Notes: generated by a model from the sequence alone, not told the origin. A stretch of 9,398 nt of DNA from Pseudomonadota bacterium (GCA_022563075.1 JADFOC010000065.1:1-9398), one strand, 5' to 3'; shown: positions 1 through 7,226, numbered from the stretch's first letter. Made by a program: numbers and translations.

Positions 1-348
1 AGGGTCGCGACTGTCTTCTGAGTATTCCAAGATTAGCTCGGCTTCGAAGATATCGAATATTGAAATATCGAAAGCAGCTTGTACGGCGGGATCGGTAGTG
101 AAATCGTAGTGGTCGGCAAGTTCGACATCGAACTGAGTGACTTCACGGAATGTCTCCACCTCTACCAGTCCGGAAAAGGTGAGCCAGTCAGTAATCTCCG
201 TGCCCAGCCCCGCTTCTCGGCGATCTTCCCGTGTTCGATAATTGCCGACTCGTTCAACCTCAATGTCGGTAATGAGATCAGCCGCTTGCTGAGCACTCAA
301 ATGGCCTGTGCTTAGCAGCAGAGAGAATATCAGCGACCATTTCATCAT
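1..348 (-). CDS. LbtU-like siderophore porin family protein, N-terminal part (runs off the left edge)
   Basis: The first 116 codons of a leftward gene are visible. The protein starts MMKWSLIFSLLLSTGHLSA followed by QQAADL, a typical Sec signal peptide with likely cleavage after LSA, so it is exported. The mature part contains 'FSGLVEVETFRE' and, about 45 residues later, 'FEAELILEYSED'. This spacing and wording resemble the first strands of LbtU-family outer-membrane porins (GLIEVEA ... LLYEED), named after the TonB-independent legiobactin receptor of Legionella. A TGAGG Shine-Dalgarno (plus 356-360) sits 7 nt before the doubled ATG at 346-348 and 343-345, which supports this start. The gene diverges from the response regulator, and an 18-bp dyad lies between them. 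Signal peptide and export are clear; the family call rests on two short motifs and could be another beta-barrel protein. Confidence 0.6.
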   Translation of the reverse strand, partial: MMKWSLIFSLLLSTGHLSAQQAADLITDIEVERVGNYRTREDRREAGLGTEITDWLTFSGLVEVETFREVTQFDVELADHYDFTTDPAVQAAFDISIFDIFEAELILEYSEDSRDP

Positions 349-392
349 TCTTATTCCTCAACAAGGTTCTATTTCGGACATCAAGAATTGAC

Positions 393-398
393 AATATA
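393..398 (-). promoter_or_regulatory. Possible -10 element of the leftward porin promoter
   Basis: On the minus strand this reads TATATT, a good match to TATAAT. No acceptable -35 is found 16-18 bp upstream (the sequence there is CCCCTA-like). The 18-bp dyad at 426-443 would lie around -48 of the resulting start, which would suit an activator-dependent promoter. This is weak evidence from a single hexamer. Confidence 0.25.
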
Positions 399-425
399 TC
401 CTCAAGATTAGACTCTAGGGGCGAT

Positions 426-443
426 CATTACCAGATGGTAATG
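426..443. promoter_or_regulatory. 18-bp perfect dyad, probable response-regulator operator in the divergent gap
   Basis: CATTACCA, two central bases GA, then TGGTAATG: 8-bp arms that are exact reverse complements. It lies between the divergent porin and response-regulator genes. From memory, symmetric CATTAC...GTAATG boxes are described for the CusR/HprR branch of OmpR-family regulators, which makes autoregulation by the adjacent regulator plausible. The binding protein is inferred. Confidence 0.6.
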
Positions 444-479
444 TTTGAACAGATTCGGCAACTTTGCGCGGTTGCAGAA

Positions 480-485
480 TATGAT
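480..485 (+). promoter_or_regulatory. Probable -10 element for the response-regulator operon
   Basis: TATGAT matches TATAAT at five of six positions and sits 22 bp before the first ATG. No recognisable -35 lies 16-18 bp upstream. The dyad at 426-443 would be centred near -57 of the predicted start, consistent with activation by a bound regulator. Moderate to weak support. Confidence 0.35.
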
Positions 486-507
486 AAACTGAAAACAGAG
501 TCGTTCG

Positions 508-1212
508 ATGAACATTGATACCAAAGACAATTCCATGCGCATATTGTTAATTGAAGATGATATTAAGATCGCCGCTTTTGTAAGCAAAGGCTTAAAAGAA
601 GCGGGCTATGTCGTCGAGCACTTTATTAATGGCACCGACGGATTGAGTGCGGCTAAGACGGAATCCTATGATGCTGGCATATTTGATATTATGCTACCAG
701 GTGTCGATGGATTGACTATTATTGACGACCTTAGAAGCAGCAATATCAGCTTACCCGTTTTAATTCTGAGCGCGAAGCGATCTGTAGATGATCGAGTAAA
801 AGGATTTAACACGGGCGGCGATGACTATCTAACCAAGCCCTTCGCATTCGCAGAATTGTTAGCACGATTACAAGCACTGATACGGCGTGCCAATCATATC
901 GTAGAGCCAAACAATCTAACGGTGCATGATCTTACGATTGATATTCGTACACGCAAGGTGATGCGCGGCGACAAGAAGATTATTTTACAACCCAGAGAAT
1001 TTAGCCTGCTGGAATACTTAATGCGTAATGCGAATCGCATCGTTTCGAAATCGATGATAATGGAACACGTATGGGACTATAATTTTGATCCTCATACCAA
1101 TGTGGTAGAGGCGAGAGTCTGTCGACTCAGGGAAAAGGTCGATAAAGATTTCGAAATTTCGTTAATACATACCATTCGTGGTGCAGGCTATGTTCTTAAG
1201 CACGATACTTAA
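508..1212 (+). CDS. OmpR/PhoB-family two-component response regulator
   Basis: This is a cytoplasmic DNA-binding response regulator of 234 aa from the first ATG. The receiver domain spans about residues 10-125. It has the acidic pocket E16/D17/D18, the phospho-acceptor D60 in 'FDIMLPGVDG', the switch residue S88 in 'LILSAK' and K110 in 'LTKPF'. The winged-helix effector domain spans about 135-232 ('LQPREFSLLEYLM', 'VVEARVCRLREKVD', 'IHTIRGAGYVL'). Homologues usually begin at MRILLIEDD, so the ATG at 535 is a serious alternative start; neither ATG has a strong Shine-Dalgarno. The stop overlaps the start of the kinase gene, so the two are co-transcribed. The receiver and effector resemble the CusR/HprR/QseB group, but the signal is not deducible. 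A dyad operator candidate upstream suggests autoregulation. Confidence 0.95.
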   Translation: MNIDTKDNSMRILLIEDDIKIAAFVSKGLKEAGYVVEHFINGTDGLSAAKTESYDAGIFDIMLPGVDGLTIIDDLRSSNISLPVLILSAKRSVDDRVKGFNTGGDDYLTKPFAFAELLARLQALIRRANHIVEPNNLTVHDLTIDIRTRKVMRGDKKIILQPREFSLLEYLMRNANRIVSKSMIMEHVWDYNFDPHTNVVEARVCRLREKVDKDFEISLIHTIRGAGYVLKHDT

Positions 1213-2602
1213 ACCTGCCTCTTTAGCTGGGCGCCTTACTGTTTGGTACACGATAACTTCCACCGCACTATTTCTTGGTGCAATTACAGTTATCTATTTC
1301 CTGACTGCGGCAGTATTGCTCAATCAAGTGGATGAGGACCTCGAAGAAGACATCGATGAGTTTAATGAAATATTCAGGGAACAAACCCTAGATGAGCTGT
1401 GGCGACAGCTACAATAGGAAGCCGACTATGATGGAGCCGAGCAAATATTATTTCGACTCTACTCGGCTCAGGGCGACCTGCTTCGCTCAACTGACGATAT
1501 CGTCTGGAATAATTACCGGCCACCAGAGGATCTGAGTCAGATATTGCAGTTGGACCCCGAACCACTCATCAGCGGTATTCATCTTCAAGACCATGAGTTC
1601 CCGGCTAGAACAATTTATGGCTTGCTTGGTAGTGTGGACGATAATTACATCTTGCAGATTACCGAGACTCTCGAAGAGCGCTCAGATGTATTGGCAATAT
1701 TTCGCCTGACCTTTCTCCTTAGTTTACCGTTTCTAATCGTGCTTTCCTTATTGTCAGGGTGGCTAATGGCCAAAAAGTCATTGACCGGCGTTCAGTTGGT
1801 TACCAATACGGCTATTCATATTAGTAATGGTGCGCTCAGCGAACGCGTTAACCTCTCAGACCAAGGCGTGGAAATTGATAGGCTGGCGGAAACATTCAAC
1901 AGTATGTTGGACAAAATTCAGTTACTGATTCGTGGCATGCGGGAGATAAATGACAACATCGCCCATGATCTGAAAAGTCCCTTGGCTCGAATCAGAGGCA
2001 TTGCCGAATCGACATTAACCGGCAATCCAAGTGAATCGCAGTATCAGCAATTAGCAGGCAGTACCATTGAGGAATGCGACCGATTGCTGCACCTAATCAA
2101 TACCATGTTAGACCTGGCCGAAACCGAGGCCGGCTTAGTTCACCACATGGAGACAGTGAATTTCACCGAGCTCATTAATGACGCCTGCGAGCTCTATCAG
2201 CCACTCGCAGCTGAAAGTAATATCGATCTGGATAGTCAGATTGATCAGGCACTAGTGATTAATGGCAACAAACAATTCTTGCAACGACTAATCGGCAATT
2301 TGCTGGATAATGCCATCAAGTACACGCCCGCCGGCGGTAAGGTAAGCATCGATGATGAAATTGTAGGCGGCGATGTCCTGGTGAAAATTGCCGACACTGG
2401 CATGGGAATAAGCCAGGAAGATCTGCCTAATATTTTTGAGCGTTTCTACCGCTGCGATATGAGTCGAAGCAAACCGGGCACCGGTCTGGGACTGAGTTTG
2501 GCTTTGGCCATTGCCAAGGCACACTTCGGTAACATCTCAGTCAAAAGCAAACTTGCTGAAGGTAGCCAATTTACCGTTACACTTCCTCTGAGCACCGCTT
2601 AA
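1190..2602 (+). pseudogene. Sensor histidine kinase (EnvZ/CusS-like) interrupted by an in-frame TAG
   Basis: The reading frame is continuous across 471 codons except for an amber stop at 1415-1417 (codon 76). It encodes TM1 (about 19-42), a periplasmic loop, TM2 (about 168-192), HAMP, and a HisKA domain with His259 in '[15 protein letters not shown]' (codon 1964-1966). The HATPase domain follows: N box '[12 protein letters not shown]' (about 369), G1 'DTGMG' (about 402), F box 'IFERFYRCD' and G2 'GTGLGLS' (about 430). Around the stop the sequence reads '[20 protein letters not shown]', normal sensor-loop text on both sides, so this is a point nonsense change, not a gene boundary. It partners the upstream response regulator and overlaps its 3' end. 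GTGs at 1178 and 1181 are alternative starts. The next in-frame ATG after the stop is at 1766, just after TM2, and would give a soluble HAMP-kinase. The alternatives are a recent loss of function, suppression, or a sequencing error. Confidence 0.85.
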
Positions 2603-2646
2603 GTCCAATCACCTGCTCCTCCACTTGTCCAGCTCATAGTATTTAC

Positions 2647-2662
2647 CAATAACAAATTATTG
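2647..2662. repeat. Small AT-rich inverted repeat between the kinase and the ABC genes
   Basis: CAATAA, four bases, then TTATTG. It lies 45 bp after the kinase stop. There is no GC-rich stem or T-run, so it is not a convincing terminator; it may be chance in AT-rich sequence. Confidence 0.25.
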
Positions 2663-2685
2663 ATCAGCACACCGTCGTAACGTGA

Positions 2686-2715
2686 TTGGTACACGGTCTG
2701 GGTTTCTGACATACT
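2686..2715 (+). promoter_or_regulatory. Possible sigma-70 promoter for the ABC exporter pair
   Basis: TTGGTA (2686-2691) and CATACT (2710-2715) are separated by 18 bp, each matching four of six consensus positions, and lie about 35 bp before the ATP-binding protein start. The 146-bp gap after the kinase makes a separate promoter plausible. The match is weak. Confidence 0.25.
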
Positions 2716-2748
2716 TGCACCGCGAATCCTGCAAGAGAGCTCAACACC

Positions 2749-3699
2749 ATGGAAAATAGCGTATTAAGCATGCATAACGTGGTTAAACGTTTTGGTGAAT
2801 TTACCGCAGTGGATGAAATAAGCTTCTCAATTCCGAAGGGATCCATCTACGGATTTCTCGGCCCAAACGGCGCTGGTAAAACAACGACTATTCGCATGAT
2901 CCTGGAGATTATCAAGCCCACCAGCGGCGAAATTTCTGTGCTCGGACACGCTTCCGCACTGGATGTGCGCAACCGCATTGGTTACTTGCCGGAAGAGAAA
3001 GGCCTGTATAAGAAGATGAAGGTATGGGCGATTATTCAATACTTCGCCAGGTTGAAAGGCATGGATAAAAAGGCGGCGAAGGATCAAGCCTGGCTGCTGT
3101 TGGAGAAATATGGACTGAAAGATTTTGCCGAATCCAAGGTTGAGGCACTCTCTAAAGGCATGAGTCAGAAGGTACAGGTATTGTCGGCGGTGGCTCACGA
3201 GCCAGAGCTCGTCATCCTGGACGAACCCTTTACCGGGCTGGACCCGGTCAATCAAACAGTATTGGAAGAGCTGATCACCGGCATGGCAGAAAACGGTCAG
3301 ACGGTGATTTTTTCGACCCATGTAATGCAGCATGCCGAACGTCTCTGCGATCGTATCTTGCTGATTGCCAAAGGCCGTAAAATATTTGATGGTACCGTTG
3401 CCGAAGCCAAAGCCACAATTCCACGTCGCGTCACGATTGAGACTGCCGACGATATTAAGGACTTACATGCCATCGCCGGTGTCAATGAAATAGTCCAGCT
3501 TGCAGCAGACCCCTCGGCGGACTCAACTGTTGCGCAATGGCAGTTGCAAATATCCGAGCAGGTAAATCCACAGGACATTTTACGCACCTGTTTTGATCGT
3601 GGCATTAATTTGAATCGATTTGAATTTACCGAACCTTCTCTGCATGATGTGTTTGTGCATCTGGTAGGCGATGATGCCAGGGAGCACGAATTCAGATGA
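2749..3699 (+). CDS. ABC transporter ATP-binding protein, NatA-like
   Basis: This 316-aa cytoplasmic ATPase powers the permease encoded immediately downstream. Walker A is 'GPNGAGKTT' (38-46). The segment 'IGYLPEEKGLY' (77-87) replaces the usual Q-loop text and is typical of the NatA/CcmA-type drug and sodium exporters. The signature is 'LSKGMSQ' (134-140), Walker B plus catalytic Glu is 'LVILDEP' (154-160), the D-loop is 'GLDP' and the H-loop His is H191 in 'STHVM'. The C-terminal 90 residues match in position the accessory domain (DUF4162 type) of this subfamily, ending in 'EPSLHDVFVHLVG'. All catalytic motifs are intact. The last codon overlaps the permease start (ATGA), indicating translational coupling. 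The transported substrate cannot be determined; sodium, antibiotic or peptide efflux are the family options. Confidence 0.93.
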   Translation: MENSVLSMHNVVKRFGEFTAVDEISFSIPKGSIYGFLGPNGAGKTTTIRMILEIIKPTSGEISVLGHASALDVRNRIGYLPEEKGLYKKMKVWAIIQYFARLKGMDKKAAKDQAWLLLEKYGLKDFAESKVEALSKGMSQKVQVLSAVAHEPELVILDEPFTGLDPVNQTVLEELITGMAENGQTVIFSTHVMQHAERLCDRILLIAKGRKIFDGTVAEAKATIPRRVTIETADDIKDLHAIAGVNEIVQLAADPSADSTVAQWQLQISEQVNPQDILRTCFDRGINLNRFEFTEPSLHDVFVHLVGDDAREHEFR

Positions 3700-5279
3700 T
3701 GAAGATGATCAGACTGATCGCCTGGCGCGAGTACATGGAAAATGTGCAAACCAAGGGATTCTGGCTCACGGTGATGATCTTTCCCGTTATATTTATCGCC
3801 ATGTTTTTCCTAACTACCGCACTGAACAATGCAACACCCACCCGCTACTATCTATTGATCGATCAGTCCGGGCAGTATGAGCAAGCGGTGGCCACGGCAA
3901 TTGCGCGGGAACACCAGCGCCGCATCATGCAAGAGTTCGTCGGCTACTTACTGGAAAACCGCAAGGATACAAATCTGGAATTGATGGCAGCCAACGCCAG
4001 ATCAACCACGGACCAATTCATTGACGACGTAGATGCAGACCAATTCGCGGCGCTGGATGCATTCCTCAACGATGGTGGATTGGATTTTGCCTTGACCATG
4101 GCCAGGCCCTATTTGAAAGACAATGCGCCACCATTTGAACAACCGAAGCAACAATTTATTGAAGCGACCCTCCCTTCTCAGGTCGATGTAAATGGCTCTC
4201 CGCAAGAGATTATTGCCGCGCTGAGACCGTATCTAACAGGCGACAGAGAAATCTCAGCCGGCGATGAATCCGGCTCACTGTTTGCTTTGATCTTAATTCC
4301 CGCGGATGTAGATCAAGATATAAGCAGACCTGGCGCCATTCCACAGACTCCGGATACGACCAAGGGCATTCAATACTGGGCGCGCAATCTAACCGACTCT
4401 CGCCTGCCCGATGCCATTGGCAACAGCATAAACAACGTGATCCGAGAGCGCGAATATGTAAGCCTCGGGGTTAACACGCAACTAGTGCGTAATGTACAAC
4501 GCACCCGCATGCCCTTGAACCAGCTAGATCCCACCGCGGAAGCGGGCGAGGAGGCAGTTAGCATGGCCGACACGCTGCGGCAATTTGCGCCGATGGGATT
4601 TGTCTATCTGATGTTTATTTCATTGATGCAGAGCGTGCAGTATCTCTTGGCCAATACGATTGAAGAAAAATCCAATCGCATAATAGAAGTATTACTAGCA
4701 TCGGTAACGCCCCACGAGCTGATGATGGGAAAGCTATTGGGCATCGGCATGGCGGGGCTTACCACCATAGGCGCCTGGTTACTGTCTTTCTACCTTTTCA
4801 TTACGCTTTATGACAACAACCAGACCGAACTGATCTCGCAAATTCTGGAAGTCATTCTTGGATCCGAACTAATCCCCTGGTTCGTGTTCTATTACTTCGC
4901 CGGCTACGCCCTGTATTCCGGAATTTTCCTGGCGATTGGCAGTCTCTGTGATACGCTGAAGGAGGCCCAGGGATTGATGATGCCGATGATTCTGATTCAG
5001 ATAGTGCCCATTGCATCGATGTTTTTCGTGGTGCTGGATCCCAACAATACCATCGTCAGGGCGATGTCCTGGTTCCCATTATTTACGCCTTACATAATGA
5101 TGAACAGGGCTGCCGCCGATCCACCGATGATCGATGTTATTGGCACTACGATTACACTATTACTAAGCATCTTGTTGGTGCTGTGGCTATCGGGCAAGGT
5201 ATTCAAACTCGGCGTTCTACGCACCGGACAGCCACCGAAGATGCTGGAGCTGTTGCGCATGCTACGTAGCAAGATCTAG
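3696..5279 (+). CDS. ABC-2 type transporter permease, NatB-like
   Basis: This 527-aa inner-membrane permease is the partner of the upstream ATPase. There is one N-terminal membrane segment (about residues 22-41), then a large extracytoplasmic domain (about 45-290), then a C-terminal block of about five membrane segments from residue 297 onward. The hallmark of the ABC2_membrane_3 class is present: 'EEKSNRIIEVLLASVTPHELMMGKLLG', with E323 and G345/K346, immediately after the second membrane segment. The start is the first of two adjacent ATGs (3696 and 3699); the first overlaps the ATPase stop by 4 bp. The size and the long external domain fit NatB. The stop codon shares the CTAG palindrome with that of the convergent gene. 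The substrate is unknown. Confidence 0.9.
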   Translation: MMKMIRLIAWREYMENVQTKGFWLTVMIFPVIFIAMFFLTTALNNATPTRYYLLIDQSGQYEQAVATAIAREHQRRIMQEFVGYLLENRKDTNLELMAANARSTTDQFIDDVDADQFAALDAFLNDGGLDFALTMARPYLKDNAPPFEQPKQQFIEATLPSQVDVNGSPQEIIAALRPYLTGDREISAGDESGSLFALILIPADVDQDISRPGAIPQTPDTTKGIQYWARNLTDSRLPDAIGNSINNVIREREYVSLGVNTQLVRNVQRTRMPLNQLDPTAEAGEEAVSMADTLRQFAPMGFVYLMFISLMQSVQYLLANTIEEKSNRIIEVLLASVTPHELMMGKLLGIGMAGLTTIGAWLLSFYLFITLYDNNQTELISQILEVILGSELIPWFVFYYFAGYALYSGIFLAIGSLCDTLKEAQGLMMPMILIQIVPIASMFFVVLDPNNTIVRAMSWFPLFTPYIMMNRAAADPPMIDVIGTTITLLLSILLVLWLSGKVFKLGVLRTGQPPKMLELLRMLRSKI

Positions 5280-5650
5280 AATTCTCTGCTCGTCTGCGTC
5301 GCTTTAGCCCAGATGCCGCAATGTAAGCAGCGCTGGGTGATCAAGTTCAACAAAATGGTTTTCACATAAAACTGCTTGCCGCAGCCAGGGCAACGACGCA
5401 TGGCCATGTCGATAGCAAATCCGGCCCACACGACCATATAAACCAGCATGAAGTACTCAATACTGCGGCCGCTGTTTAGTAGCAGCCATAATCCAATCAC
5501 ATAGACTGGCAAGGTCCAGAAGCAAACCAGCAAGTGAATTCTAGCCCGAGCGATTTTCCTGAGTATCAACTGCTGCTGCTCAGATCGCTGCGCTGGCGCC
5601 TTGTCACCTGAACTCACGTGGTCTTTCGATGGATCAGACTCATTTCTCAT
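5276..5650 (-). CDS. Small membrane protein with C-terminal zinc ribbon
   Basis: A 124-aa leftward gene of unknown function. After a charged N-terminus rich in Gln/Arg (1-37) come two membrane segments (about 38-58 and 65-81). A cytoplasmic-type zinc ribbon follows: C87-P-x-C90 and C108-x-x-C111 in 'RRCPGCGKQFYV...QRCLHCGIW', a pattern expected to bind one zinc ion. It is convergent with the NatB-like permease, and the two genes share the four bases CTAG that supply both stops. The Shine-Dalgarno before the ATG is poor, but no other in-frame ATG lies close by. The paired CxxC motifs and length support a real gene. A role in membrane quality control or regulation would be speculation. Confidence 0.7.
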   Translation of the reverse strand: MRNESDPSKDHVSSGDKAPAQRSEQQQLILRKIARARIHLLVCFWTLPVYVIGLWLLLNSGRSIEYFMLVYMVVWAGFAIDMAMRRCPGCGKQFYVKTILLNLITQRCLHCGIWAKATQTSREF

Positions 5651-6044
5651 GCGCGGTACTGATTAGCTGTTATTGAAAATTCGAAGTATTTCCTTCAGTG
5701 TTTTAAGTACACGAGTTGAGGGAACAGCACAAGCCTGTAATTGAGGTCTATGTCGAATTAATGCTAAAAATTTAGTAAACCTTGACCATCGACTATGCTG
5801 AATATCGGAGAAAGATCATTGGTTCAAGGAAGAACACATTGTCCCGAAGGCCAAGAAACTGTCCTGCTGGTGTGCCGCAGCATGGAGTTCAGCGAAGCGT
5901 GAATCGACAGTTTGAGTCTTTCTGGCGTAATGCTGAGGTGATGCTGCAGTGGTCGCGTTTGTAATAAACAGGCCGCCCTAAGGGACAGAAACCGATCCTT
6001 CGGTGGTCATGTTACTCGGCGCTTCGATTGGGGCGCTGAACGGC
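5651..6044. other. Gene-poor stretch between the zinc-ribbon gene and the SRPBCC pseudogene
   Basis: No convincing gene is present on either strand. A TTG-started 60-codon frame at 5782-5964 on the plus strand ('YRRKIIGSRKN', 'RQFESFWRNAEVMLQW') is basic, lacks a Shine-Dalgarno and matches nothing I recognise. It could be a decayed gene remnant. The stretch should include the promoter of the leftward zinc-ribbon gene in its left part, but no clear hexamer pair was found. Minor dyads occur, such as ACCGA-TCCT-TCGGT near 5990. Confidence 0.5.
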
Positions 6045-6485
6045 TCAGGAAATCGTCATCGCCGACCCGGTTTCTATCAGTGTCTTCAAATTACTCAAGA
6101 TCGCGATCCAACCCTGAATGATATTAGGATACACCACACTGTCCGGCGGGAAATTGTGGTGAATCACAGTGAGCTTGGTTGCTTCCTTCTCTTGCTCCAA
6201 CAAATAAGTCACTCGACTCGGTTCTTCCTTCTTTGCATCTGGATCGTAGTGTACGTGCCAGGTAAAGCTGAGCTTGTTGGGCTCATCCAGTTCGAGTATT
6301 TCACCGGCAATCGCAATAGACTTATCCGGGTTATAAAAAGTGATATTGGCGCCCACTGTCCACTCAGATTCGACACCAGTGCTGTACAGGTACTGGCTGG
6401 TAAATTCGGCCGAAGTCAGTGCTTTCTATACCGCTGCCGGTTCGGCTTTTAGTTAAATCACTGACACATGTTTTTGTTCACTCAT
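6045..6485 (-). pseudogene. SRPBCC (AHSA1-like) domain protein with two premature stops
   Basis: The frame starts at ATG 6485, overlapping the ArsR stop by 4 bp (ATGA), and runs 147 codons to TGA at 6045-6047, the usual size for this family. Two in-frame stops interrupt it: TAA at codon 11 (6453-6455) and TAG at codon 20 (6426-6428). Read through, the text is 'SVI*LKAEPAAV*KALTSAEF', where homologues typically have an aromatic residue and Trp ('..W.ALT..E..'). The remainder is family-like: 'GVESEWTVGANITFYNPD', 'GEILELDEPNKLSFTWH', 'PSRVTYLLEQE', 'LTVIHHNFP' and 'GWIAILSNLKTLIETG'. A GTG at 6356 could start a 103-aa fragment, but it would lack the first strand and helices of the fold. AHSA1-like proteins next to ArsR regulators are a very common pair. 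The downstream text shows little further decay, so the damage is recent or the stops are errors. Confidence 0.85.
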
Positions 6486-6793
6486 TTCTTATTCTCCAGT
6501 TCGTCTTTAAATTGCATCAGAGTGCGAGTTTGTATCTGACTGAATTCACTCACCCAGCGATCGACAATCTCCTGCAATGGCACGGCATTGAGATAATGCA
6601 GCTTGCTTCTGCCTGCGGGCACGCAAATGACGAGATTGGCCTGCTCAAGAATGGCTAGATGCTTACTCGCCGCCTGTCGAGTCATCTTCAAGCCTTCGCG
6701 AATTTCATTGAGAGTCTGTCCATCCTTCTGCCGCAGCTGGTCGAGAAGATGACGCCGACTCTCATCGGCCAGGGCTTTGAACACATCTTTCAT
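6482..6793 (-). CDS. ArsR-family winged-helix transcriptional repressor
   Basis: A 103-aa regulator starting 'MKDVFKALADESRRHLLDQL', the standard beginning of the ArsR/SdpR group that sits next to SRPBCC genes. The winged HTH is visible: 'QTLNEIREGLKMTRQAASKHLAILEQANLV' (about 26-55), with recognition helix 'RQAASKHLAIL', then the wing 'VICVPAGRSKLHYLN'. No metal-binding CxC is present, so it is not a classical metal sensor. The stop TGA overlaps the ATG of the coupled SRPBCC gene. The upstream promoter carries a perfect palindrome between -35 and -10, so it is very likely an autorepressor. There is no Shine-Dalgarno; the predicted transcript begins at or next to the ATG. The gene is intact while its partner is not. 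Confidence 0.92.
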   Translation of the reverse strand: MKDVFKALADESRRHLLDQLRQKDGQTLNEIREGLKMTRQAASKHLAILEQANLVICVPAGRSKLHYLNAVPLQEIVDRWVSEFSQIQTRTLMQFKDELENKK

Positions 6794-6801
6794 GTCTAGC
6801 T

Positions 6802-6829
6802 ATTATGCAACCATTTGGTTGCATGTCAA
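6802..6829 (-). promoter_or_regulatory. Strong sigma-70 promoter of the ArsR-SRPBCC operon
   Basis: On the minus strand a perfect TTGACA (-35, plus 6824-6829) is followed by a 16-bp spacer and CATAAT (-10, plus 6802-6807, five of six matches). Only 8 bp separate the -10 from the ArsR ATG, so the mRNA should start within about 0-3 nt of the start codon. This fits the absence of a ribosome-binding site. Confidence 0.8.
6805..6824. promoter_or_regulatory. Palindromic ArsR operator filling the promoter spacer
   Basis: Arms ATGCAACCA and TGGTTGCAT are exact reverse complements around two central bases (20 bp in all). The dyad covers the whole -35/-10 spacer and touches both hexamers, the ideal place for a repressor to exclude RNA polymerase. 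Binding by the adjacent ArsR protein is inferred from position. Confidence 0.75.
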
Positions 6830-7226
6830 GAAGTTAGTGGCAATCAGCCCTGGTGAGAAAATAGGGGATCGGTGAAGTTTTTTGCGCCGATCCCTTGTGC
6901 GTCGTCCACGTCGGTGATTTTACGCGCCAGGTACTCCCCTGGTTTTCGTGACAAGTCCGAAGCATGCGCAAGCAACACCCCCAGAATTTATTTGGGTGTC
7001 AAGTTTGCACAGTTTGCATCCGTCGCCTATGCAGATCTTAGTGCCTGCCTCCTTCAGTTAGAGATAGAGAAACTTGGCAATCGCGTTCGGGGGTTGGAGG
7101 CACGCCGACGGCGCAAACTAGAGTGGGCTGAATCCAGTGTGCAGGAAGATAGAGCCGGTGAGTCCTGCAAGGTCCACTCAGAGAGATTTCCAATAACACC
7201 AATTCCACAGATTTTTGAGGATTCAG
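6830..7226. other. Gene-free stretch between the ArsR promoter and the sigma-54 control region
   Basis: No credible coding sequence. A 137-codon plus-strand frame (6872-7285) begins inside a hairpin, lacks a Shine-Dalgarno, overlaps the control region and resembles no family. A 78-codon minus-strand frame (7038-7274) is equally poor. Two stem-loops occur: 6865-6894, and ACACCC/GGGTGT at 6975-6999. A decayed gene is possible but not recognisable. Confidence 0.5.
6865..6894. repeat. GC-rich stem-loop upstream of the ArsR promoter
   Basis: GGGATCGGTG and CGCCGATCCC pair over ten positions with one G-U wobble around a 10-nt loop. On the minus strand the stem is followed by CTATTTTC, so it could act as a weak leftward terminator shielding the ArsR operon, but there is no recognised leftward gene feeding into it. 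On the plus strand there is no T-run. Confidence 0.5.

Noticed and set aside
79..315. A 78-codon plus-strand ORF at the left end
   Set aside because: Antisense to the exported porin-like gene, which has a signal peptide, a Shine-Dalgarno and family motifs.
388..414. TTGACA followed by TAGACT as a rightward promoter
   Set aside because: The 15-bp spacing is short, the -10 is poor, and the start would lie upstream of the dyad, far from the regulator gene.
5143..5158. TTGGCACT within the permease gene as a second sigma-54 site
   Set aside because: The invariant GC at the required distance is absent, and it lies inside a coding region near its end.
6003..6452. A 149-codon plus-strand frame
   Set aside because: It is antisense to the SRPBCC pseudogene, whose minus-strand text is clearly family-like. 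The plus translation is unrecognisable.
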